Positions 56,304 through 64,000 of a stretch of 64,000 nt of DNA are shown one piece after another. A program made the translations under genes and the position numbers. This stretch comes from Lineus longissimus. Lineage: Eukaryota > Nemertea > Pilidiophora > Heteronemertea > Lineidae. How positions within the stretch are numbered: position 1 is the first letter of the stretch; the number at the start of each line of letters is the position of its first letter. Under the pieces are notes generated by a model. The model had not been told where the DNA came from. It did no database searches and saw only the letters and a list, made by a program, of their open reading frames with translations. The stretch spans positions 8,372,001-8,436,000 of the forward strand of contig NC_088320.1 in the NCBI RefSeq assembly GCF_910592395.1, written 5' to 3'.

Positions 56304-57670
56304 CTGTAATACAGCCGCCTTTGTACGGAATTGTTTTGCATTATTATGCATCTTATAAACCGAAATTGATTGCCATGGATGTCTGGATGATTATGTTTAA
56401 GACAGAAACTGTTATTGGCCGTCAATAAATGCACCTTCCTGATGTTTACTCGTAAGGTTTACCAACGAGGCATATGCACTGCCTCGGTTTAACAAGCTAA
56501 AGTATATCCTGGATGTAACTGACTGTGATCTGGTTAGACCAAACAAATCCAATTTTTAACGTCGCATGGTTGGAGCCATACTTTAAAGGGGGGGGGGCAT
56601 TTTGAGTACGCTCGAAAGTAGCTGTGTTTGACAATTTTTTAAACGGTGATTATTTTACAAACCGTTGTGATTTTAATATTATTTTAAACTGTTATTTATA
56701 ATTAGTACAGAAGATAGTTCGTCGTAATTCAATTATTTTTATGTCATTGGCACTGAAAAATCAAGTTGCCTTGACCGGAATTCGAACCACATGTTACTGG
56801 ATTGCCGGTCACAATTATCAAGCGCAATCTCATCCAGCATGCTGTTGACGGAACTTATAGTAATCATTCCGAGACATATTTCGACAAAGAGTGCATTATC
56901 TCTTTCGCATCCTCATTATAAACTGTACAAGCGCAGATCGGCTCAAGAGTTATTATGACAACTTACCCTAATAGCATTTGAACATATCTGAGTCACTCGG
57001 GAGTTCGTTGCCTTTTTCTTCGCCGGCAGCTGAAACAATGCGCCCAGTAGTAAGACGAAACCAGCTGAATCAGCATAACACAATTATACTGATGTACCGT
57101 CGTCGCATTGTCATTGCCACATCGCAGACCCCCAGTCCCATTTGTTGAGTCTGGACAATTGATAGAGACTAATGGAATAAAAAGAAATCAGCTCTTCAGG
57201 TTGGTTATGATAGAACGGTGCATAAAAATAGCATCGCAGAGCCAGCATAACCCCTCAGCCTACGGGCGTTCAAGGTGAGATAATGTTAAGTTGATTATGT
57301 CGACTAAAACCTATCCCAAATCCATCACTTAATTCCATACCATTGCGCAGAAGAGAAATTGACTCGATGTAAACGTCCTCCCCGAAATGGACGCAAGCAA
57401 AATTCTGGACGGACGAACAGACCTACATACGGATGTGCGCCAATACGGGCGGAATATCTCCCATATGGATCGTACCAATTATAGATATCATGATTTGTCA
57501 ATACTCTGATTGACATCTGCGCACTACAACATACATTTTTCTTTCTTCATGTTTTGCTTGTGACTATAAGCAAACGTTTAAGAAAACTAATGAAATGGAC
57601 CAAGAGCGCCATCTAGTAAACATTTATAGTCATAGATCAGTTAAAACGCCTCAGAGGAATGCAATATGCA
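56304..57670. other. Mostly unrecognised sequence
   Basis: There is G10 at about 56588-56597 and a tRNA-like B-box region at 56760-56850 (listed separately). No gene was recognised. Confidence 0.4.
56763..56850 (-). repeat. Possible tRNA-derived SINE head
   Basis: On the minus strand, AGCATGCTGGATGAGATTGCGC is followed about 45 bp later by GGTTCGAATTCC, a good polymerase III B box. The cloverleaf is not intact, so this is not a functional tRNA. It could be the head of a SINE or a tRNA relic. Confidence 0.35.
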
Positions 57671-58039
57671 ATAGCATTGCGCGAAGTTACTATTTATAGC
57701 TCACAATGTCATTTGCATAAGATATTGATGACGTTTTAGTCAGGTGACAGTCGGACATCGACACTTATTTCTACAAATTTGAGCTTATTTCAAAGTCAAT
57801 TATCTTTGACCCTGCATTGTTCTTAGCATGAATGATACCATAGAGTCAGAGAGAGAAATATTCAGAACAATTATGTAGTATTTCCAACACTCGGACATGT
57901 GCCAGATTGAATCTAACTGCCCTAGTTAGAAAGCCTGAATCCATTACGAAACCGCATGTTTGTCCGACATTGCCTGTAATTCAGCGATGGGGAAATAGAG
58001 GGCAGCAGCTGCAGAGACGTCATCTTCGCGGAATGCTAT
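57671..58039 (+). mobile_element. MITE family 1, copy 4
   Basis: A 369-bp copy with slightly altered left terminus (ATAGCATTGCGCGA) and intact right terminus. The CACGTG and TGACGTCA sites are both mutated. The (TTA)n tail of the minus-strand LINE begins two bases after its right end, so the LINE inserted at the MITE edge. Confidence 0.92.
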
Positions 58040-58106
58040 TGATAATAATAATAATAATAATAATACGAGTCTTATATAGCGCAGTATCCAACCATTAACT
58101 GGCCGC

Positions 58107-58655
58107 TCAAAGCGCTTGATAGGCCTCTTTAAAAAGCAAATGTTTCAGTTGTCCCTTGAAAGATAACAGAGAGCTGCAGTTCCTAACAGTTGAAGGAAGT
58201 TTGTTCCACAGCTGAGGGGCTCCAATTGAAAATGCTCTACCACCGACTGACATGACATTGGTCTTTGGGATAGACAGAAGAACGGCCGATGAAGAGCGCA
58301 GAGTTCGAGAAACGGTATGAACGGAGAGAAGTTCTGAAAGGTATTGGGGAGCAAGTTGGTGAAGACACTTGTAAGTAAGAAGGAGAACCTTGTACTTGAT
58401 GCGCTGTTGCACAGGAAGCCAATGTAGATACCTGAGTACTGGGGAAATGGAAGATCGTTTCTTGGTCTTGGTAATTAGGCGAGCGGCAGAATTTTGTACC
58501 TTCTGTAGGGGTATAATTGTTGAATTGGGACAACCAAGGAAAAGGGAATTACAGAAATCCAGGCGAGATATTACAAGAGCCTGGACATATAACCTGGTGG
58601 TATTTGGAGTTAGATATTTTCTGATTTTCCCGATGTTACGAATGTGAAAATTGGT
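58107..58655 (-). pseudogene. LINE ORF2, C-terminal segment
   Basis: This continues the ORF2 protein in a different frame after a break near 58655. The pieces are NFHIRNIGKIRKYL (58600-58650), a segment switching frame again around 58400-58530, then QQRIKYKVLLLTYKCLHQLAPQYL and SVGGRAFSIGAPQLWNKLP, and TGA at about 58107. The out-of-frame junction after HINT suggests that about a dozen bases were lost. It corresponds to the same C-terminal region as the CR1-type fragments at 1-185 and 10285-10784 but is a distinct family. Confidence 0.75.
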
Positions 58656-60295
58656 GAGGTGTTAATGTGTTCTTTGAAATTGAAATCACGGTCCAAGATC
58701 ACACCCAAATCTCTTGCAGAAACAGAAGAATATACATTTGCATCAATGATACGGATGGCGGGGAGATTAATAGTGCTGCTGAACCTGCGGGAACAGATTA
58801 GCAGAATCTCGGTCTTGTCGCCATTACAGCTAAGAAAGTTGTCGACCAACCAGAGATTTAAATCGTGGACAGCATTAGAGATCTTGGAGCAGGTGGTACT
58901 AATCTCAGTTATAGTGAAGGCCACATACAATTGACTGTCATCAGCATATAAGTGGTACATAATGGCATGCTTACGGATGATTCCACCAACTGGGGTAGTG
59001 TAGACAGTAAAAAGTACTGGTCCCAGTATAGAACCCTGGGGAACACCGAACTTGATAGGACTAGGTCTTGACAATTTGCCGTCAATGCATACCTCTTGTG
59101 ATCTGTTATCAAGATAAGACGAAACCCATGCCAGTGCTGTGCCAGTAACACCCATAGCAGCAAGTCTCTGAAGTAGTCTGGAATGGTCCACAGTGTCAAA
59201 TGCGGCGCTCATATCGAGTAATACAAGGAGTACACACTTCTTTTCATCAAGTGCATGAATTATGTCATTGTGTACTCGCAATAGTGCCGTTTCAACACTG
59301 TGAAGTGGTTTGTAAGCAGATTGAAACTTGTCAAGAGCACCGTTTTCAGCAATATGGCTTGATAACTGATTGAAAACCACCCCCTCCAAAACCTTTGAAA
59401 GGAAGGACAGGTTAGAGACAGGCCTGTAGTTTTTGAGTGTGTCAGCATCTAAGGATGGCTTCTTAATCAAGGGATTAAGAATAGCTCGTTTGAAAGAGCT
59501 TGGCACCATGCCACTTTCCAATGAGGAATTGACTATCTTGCAAATCAGGCGCATAATGTCTCCTGGTAGGCACTTCCTAAGCAAAGATGTTGGGAGTGGG
59601 TCTAATGCACACTGTATTGGTTTCATGTCACTAATGAGTTTGAGTAGCCCGTGTTCAGTTACAGGCTTAAATACATCAAGGTATGAAGTCAGTGAATAAT
59701 GTTCATCTAATGATTCATTCGAAACTGACGCTGGAAACTTGTCTCTGATGAGTTGCACCTTCTCACTGAAAAATGAACTGAACCGTTCAGCAAGTTCAGA
59801 AGAACACTCATGACTAGGCAGAGTAACAGACCCCCTTCCATACAGAAGTGATTTAACAGTCTTGAAAGTCTCTGCAGTTGGTGAATTGAGAAGACGAGCT
59901 GAAAAATGTTCCACCTTGGCAGCTTCGATCATTTTGTAAACATTACGAGCTTGACTCTTCCATACCTGGCGATCAACGGTGAGTTTACTCCGGCGGTATT
60001 TTCTCTCGAGCTTGCGCTCCAGCTTCCTGGCAAGAATGATATCATCGTTGAACCAGGGGACGTTGGGTCGCACATGCACAAGTTTCGACTTGGCAGGTGC
60101 ATGCTTGTCCAGAAGGGAACCAAGCAATCGATCATCGCTATCAACGAGTGACTCGAGATCGGAAGACAAATCTAAGCCTTGAACACCATCAGAAACATCA
60201 GAAGCAAAAGATTTGATGTCAATTGATTTGACCTTCCGGTATCTAATAGTTTTAACAGGCAATGGCGGCTTGGCCATGTTGACCGTGAACGGCAC
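58610..60295 (-). pseudogene. LINE ORF2, reverse-transcriptase segment
   Basis: An uninterrupted 561-codon stretch holds the whole RT palm: PLIKKPSLDADTLKNYRPVS, LLDMSAAFDTVDH (catalytic Asp), FGVPQGSILGP and YADD at residues 450-453 of this segment (about 58948). It then continues with DLGVILDRDFNFKEHI before running out of frame. The start at 60295 is only where this frame opens: the endonuclease SDH motif (ISDHYAV) is just upstream in the same frame, so this is the continuation of the 60172-61074 segment after a one-base-type frameshift. Catalytic residues are intact. The enzyme would reverse transcribe the LINE RNA if the frames were joined. Confidence 0.88.
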
Positions 60296-61074
60296 TGCAT
60301 AGTGATCGGAGATGCTGTGGCATCTGATACATGAATGTTGGACACAGATGCATCACCGACCCTTGAAATAACAGCATCTAACAAGTGGCCCTTGTCATAG
60401 GTTGATTTGTCAACGTGCTGTGGAAGATGATGATGTGCGAGAATGTCAGTGAATCTCAACGTGTCTGGGTGGTCAGTTTTTTCAAGATGAAAGTTAAAGT
60501 CTCCAGTGAGAATCAACTTGTCATGTGGCGTCTTTAAGGATATAACACTAATTAACGTATCGAACTCCTCAAAGAAAATTCCACGGTTTGAGTCGGCACT
60601 TGGTCCTTTCTCCGGCCTATAAACCAAGAGAAGCGAATACACACGAGTGTTCCAAGTAATCCTTGCTTGAAGACATTCAAAACTTTTCGGCCACGACACG
60701 GATTTCACAGTGCACTCCAGAGATGACCTGAACATTATACCAACTCCGCCTCCTCGTCTCCCAGGCCGTGGAACATGTCTAAAAGTATATCCATCAATGT
60801 TAATGGCAGCAAGTGAAGCAGTATCAGTATTGGTAAGCCATGTTTCTGTTATCAACAGAATGTCAATGTCATTATCAATGACAAAGCATGTCAGTCTACC
60901 AGCCTTGTTCCCAATAGACCTTGCATTGACTAAGGCACATTTCAGAAATCGAACACCTTGTAATGACAGAGTAGACTTATTCACTGACGCTTGAGTGTTT
61001 GTTGGATCAACACTAATAAGTCCATGAGTCTTTCTTCCACCTTTCTTTGATCGTCTAGTCTTCTTTCTTAACAA
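60172..61074 (-). pseudogene. LINE ORF2, endonuclease segment
   Basis: The frame starts with ATG at 61074 and a basic leader (RKKTRRSKKGG), followed by an apurinic-type endonuclease: NARSIGNK (residue 51 on), ITETWL with the metal-binding Glu near 77, GGGVGIMF, VYRP, GDFN at 191-194 and a DAVISR block near 233. Homology stops at about residue 252 (near 60318), where the frame shifts; the remaining codons to 60172 are nonsense. The endonuclease would nick target DNA. The start is supported by the basic leader and by no upstream homology. Confidence 0.85.
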
Positions 61075-61090
61075 GTGTGATCAGTTCACC

Positions 61091-62318
61091 AGGTGAATAC
61101 ATTTTGACAGCACCAATGTACACAGTGTGTTGTATGTACAATGTACAGGGCTTATGAATCCCTAGAAAGGGCAAAAAGTTGCCAACAAGGAACACAAACA
61201 CTGCAATTGTTATCACCACACAAACCATCTCAGAATAATCCCACGATATTCATGAAACCGTGGAATCAATCCTGGAGCACAGTTCTCAAAGTATCCAAGT
61301 GAAAAACTGAAACTTTGTAGGAGACCTTTGGAGGGCCCACATACAACAAAAATTATTGCCATATGATTGAAGGATCAATGACATTTTTAACGAAATATGA
61401 TATAAATAAATGAATGAATGGATTAAAACATTTAGTTGATAGGTGAGCGTCATAATATTAGCTCTATACAATATTAAGCAATGCATTATTATAGTGGCTT
61501 TCCAGCATGGACGCTAAAACGGGCAGAAAGATACACACATATCATCGTGTCTGCTTTTATTTGGAGGATGATCACACTGGACAGCGCTAAATTGCGGAAC
61601 GTATTACTGGAACGAAATCAAACCCAGTTTAATGAAACTAGCTATATTCCGAAGGAAACTGACGATATATGATTACAATTTGTTCCAAAACATTACAGAC
61701 ACAGCGATTTCTACGCTTCTTATCAATCATTATCTTTTTTTCTCCGCAGGCTCAGCTTATACCGTAATTGGCTTTTTTAGTTTACTTTGCATTGCACTTA
61801 ATTGAACGATTCATTAACAGAGCGAGAGGTCGGAGATCGATGAAACAGTTTTCAATTTAATTACTTTAAATCAGAAATAATTCTTGTAAAGGAGTATTGG
61901 AGAATAATGAATTGAAATGTTTCCCAAGTCACACATTTTGATTATGTCGGCACTTATTGTGCACAGTGTCAGTCTTGACTGGTACCGCCAAAAAGTAATG
62001 GCGCTAACAAATTGTCTGCTGGTTAGAGGCATATGATGAGTTCTGGAGTTGGACGTTACAAGCAGCAAAACAACTGTTTTGAATGAATTTATTCAAGCTT
62101 ATTTACATCGTGAAGTAACCAGCGATTTTAAATGTACTCCCCTCTCGATGATGCAAACGTATACATACATGTACGTATACGTAAAATGTTGTTTACGAGG
62201 TAGGAGTATAGCAAAATCCTGATCTCAGGATGGCATATTTAGGACCTTACTACCAGAACGTACTGCCAAAACAAAAAATCGTGACAGGAGGAATTATGGA
62301 GTGTCTCAAAAAGGAGGA
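61091..62318. other. Possible LINE 5' UTR, then unrecognised DNA
   Basis: The first 150-200 bases may be the 5' UTR of the minus-strand LINE. The rest has no recognised gene or repeat. Confidence 0.35.
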
Positions 62319-62450
62319 GGGGGGGGGGGGGGGGGGGTTCCCCTACATTGCACAGGGTAAAACTATCAACTATCATAGGGGGGTTCGGGGGAACTCCTCC
62401 CCCCGAATCATATAGCCCGAAGGGGGCTCACTAAGTCTGTGACTTTATAT
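62319..62450. repeat. G-rich hairpin segment shared with 21.5 kb
   Basis: G19 (62319-62337) is followed by AGGGGGGTTCGGGGGAACTCC and GGGGGCTCACTAAGTC..TGACTTTA. The last two strings match 21533-21595 closely, showing a common dispersed repeat. It lies directly at the 3' side of the SINE at 62440-62632 and may be part of the same composite repeat. Confidence 0.6.
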
Positions 62451-62632
62451 ATAATGGGGCGATTTGAATGTTAGTAGGAGGAAACCGGAGATCTAGGAGG
62501 AATCCGAAGCTGTCGAAGACAGTCACGCGCGCCCTCTTTATCACATGAGTGTACCGGGACAGACCGGTAATCGAAGCCGGGACCTTAGAGGTGACAGGCG
62601 CTACGTATCCACTGCGCCACTCCGACAGCGGG
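62440..62632 (-). mobile_element. tRNA-derived SINE
   Basis: The minus-strand head has an A-box-like GTGGCGCAGTGG (about 62609-62620) and a B-box-like GGCTTCGATTACC (about 62566-62578), spaced as in polymerase III promoters. It is followed by a non-tRNA body with CTCCGGTTTCCTCCTA. The acceptor arms do not pair, so it is not a functional tRNA. The body motif is common to several invertebrate SINE families; the family is not named. Confidence 0.65.
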
Positions 62633-62650
62633 TTGCAATTGTTTTGCATG

Positions 62651-63544
62651 CGTGTAGCCTAAAAGGAATTCTCAAAACCGTGTATTGCCGCCATAAATCG
62701 TATCACTTTTCACGCCGCTATTTACTCAACGTGAGAATGCCTGCGGTAAGATTCGGAAACAGGTAAATTAGTGTCTGACATTTGTCAAAGCACGTATGGG
62801 GCACATGTTCAAGTCCCCGCTAAATAAGCTTCGGAATTTTCGGATTATTTCACTTGCTTATTAATAACAAATACACAAATGAAACACATTGAGCTCCTCT
62901 TCAACGGAATAGCATGTCTAGTACAATACTTCAATGTTATATACCTGCACATGTATGTTTTGAATAAAAACCATTCGCTTCGCATCGTTGCACTCACCCA
63001 GCCCAGTTTTAGAAATAAATCATTTAAACGTTTGGATAATGGTGTTCTGCACGTCATCATATAACCTCCTCTTTCATGGAACATAGGCTAGGGCTTATTG
63101 TTTCAAATATAAGTGCTATCAAATATTATTCAAAATGTGTGAACGGTCCATAAATTTATCTGTAAACACGAGTCAGTTGGAAAATAATTCTCAATCGGTC
63201 TTGCTTTGATGAACATATCTGTCACATGCTGTCATTTATCATCGACGTTATGGTGATCCAATGATCGGATGAGGAAATTATAAGACGTCTTTTAGTTTGC
63301 AAATCCGTGTGAGGACTTCTAGGATATCAACGGTGAGCATGGTTACGACATGGTCGGTGCAATGAATGAAATTGTTCAAGTATTCAGGATACGGAAGATA
63401 TGCATTTCAAATCCTGGTCATTTTCCAAATGATATTAATCTGTGAATCTGGTGACACTAGTCCTTATAAAAGGTTGTCATGATGTTAAAACAAATCTGGA
63501 CATCATCTGAGAGTTTTGGTACATAACGACTGACTGAATTAAAA
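62651..63544. other. No recognised feature
   Basis: Short frames only (62845-63084, 62879-63064), overlapping on opposite strands. Confidence 0.45.
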
Positions 63545-63845
63545 AGTCAGCTGGGCTAATGACCGAGCCGAGAACGACTCATCCGGCTGGGGGTTATCCC
63601 GGTTTCCGTAGCATCAAACGACCAGGAGTACCACTCCCGCTGGATAGGATGCTCGTCTTATCGCAGGATAGCTTCTCAGGCAGGCCTGGAACCCATTTAC
63701 TCCTGGGGGGGGGGGGGGGGGGGGGAGAAAGTGCCTTGCCCAATTACACAAATATGAAACCGTGCTCATCCACCCGAGCTTCGAACCTACGACCTCCTGG
63801 TTATATATACCGATGCCCGAACCACTCTGTCACTGAACCCCTTGC
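63545..63845 (-). mobile_element. tRNA-derived SINE with a G21 expansion
   Basis: The minus-strand head is tRNA-Ser/Leu-like: GACAGAGTGGTTCGGGC (A box, about 63817-63833) and AGGTCGTAGGTTCGAAGC (B box, 63779-63796). The body contains TTGGGCAAGGCACTTT, ATCCAGCGGGAGTGG and ATGCTACGGAAACCGGGATAA, a combination seen in SINEs of marine invertebrates. The body is split by a 21-base G run on the plus strand (63705-63725), probably an expanded C tract of the SINE. The 3' limit near 63545 is approximate. Confidence 0.72.
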
Positions 63846-64000
63846 AGACAGAACTGGCGAATGTCAATTGGACGACAAACGTAGCATGCCAATGCCCGAG
63901 ATTACAAAGTCGGCTCCCAAAATTGAAATATAATTATTCGAGCTTTACGATCCGTATCAGCGAAATTAAAATAGCTTGAAATATTACTGACATTTTACAG
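63846..64000. other. No recognised feature
   Basis: Short terminal stretch; nothing seen. Confidence 0.5.

Larger units (their letters stand above)
58041..61090 (-). mobile_element. CR1/L2-like LINE, nearly complete ORF2, frameshifted
   Basis: The minus-strand element has its 3' end at a (TTA)n tail (plus-strand ATAATAATAA at 58041-58063). The 3' UTR is short and contains GCGCTATATAAGACTCG, a terminus common in CR1/L2-type LINEs of marine animals. Going 5' it carries the RT C-terminus, RT and endonuclease. The frame breaks near 60312-60320 and near 58655. The 5' limit is uncertain; no ORF1 was recognised upstream of 61074. No target duplication is apparent. Confidence 0.88.

Noticed and set aside
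62560-62632. Functional tRNA gene
   Set aside because: A- and B-box-like motifs exist, but the acceptor stem does not pair and a SINE body follows.
63775-63845. Functional tRNA-Ser/Leu gene
   Set aside because: The boxes are good but the cloverleaf is incomplete and the sequence continues into a typical SINE body.
1-64000. A new multi-gene biological system such as a defence island or biosynthetic cluster
   Set aside because: No cluster of host enzymes or linked conserved genes is visible; the recognisable proteins are retrotransposon enzymes and one broken transporter.

Overview
This is nuclear DNA from an animal, most likely a marine invertebrate. The evidence is indirect: LINE remnants with at least four kinds of 3' tail ((ATTG)n, (TTA)n, poly(A), GAT-rich), two tRNA-derived SINEs of a type common in marine invertebrates, many small terminal-inverted-repeat (TIR) elements, GT-AG splice signals, no prokaryotic gene organisation, and long G or C runs. 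The species cannot be named from the sequence. No complete conserved host gene was found. The window is gene-poor and dominated by transposable-element debris, much of it nested.

Layout. 1-13.5 kb: a direct ~2.8 kb duplication (118-2941 and 10717-13494), each copy starting inside the 3' end of a CR1-like LINE; between the copies lie a palindromic foldback (3266-3648), an RTE-like LINE end (~4.2 kb), a TIR element (5.27-5.70 kb), a candidate two-exon small secreted peptide gene (6084-6558, minus) with a TATA box, and a broken SLC35G/EamA-type transporter gene (8154-9860, minus) interrupted by a TA-flanked mariner-like element. 13.5-21.4 kb: mostly unrecognised, with a possible LTR fragment, an array of hairpins (17.3-17.5 kb), MITE family 1 copy 1 and a ~1 kb inverted-repeat element. 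21.4-25 kb: G-rich hairpins, a 411-bp element with perfect 51-bp TIRs and a 9-bp target duplication, and one host repeat carrying two nested insertions (a 1.2 kb TIR element and a 955-bp near-complete palindrome whose empty site survives at 8.03 kb). 25-33 kb: a BEL/Pao-like pol remnant, a minisatellite between 53-bp direct repeats, and a 177-bp pogo/Tc1-like MITE. 33.3-36.5 kb: a young 5'-truncated LINE with an intact 918-codon reading frame, poly(A) tail and 13-bp target duplication. 36.5-58 kb: LINE fragments, MITE family 1 copies 2 to 4, two tandem arrays, an RTE-like LINE wreck and further TIR elements. 58-61 kb: a nearly complete minus-strand CR1/L2-like LINE broken by two frameshifts. 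62.4-63.9 kb: two tRNA-derived SINEs.

The genes do not form a pathway. Proteins with clear homology are retrotransposon endonuclease/reverse transcriptases and the decayed transporter. The most interesting host candidates are the putative secreted peptide with a cysteine-bracketed RGD at 6084-6558 and several unrecognised open segments that look like exons. All of these are predictions from sequence alone.
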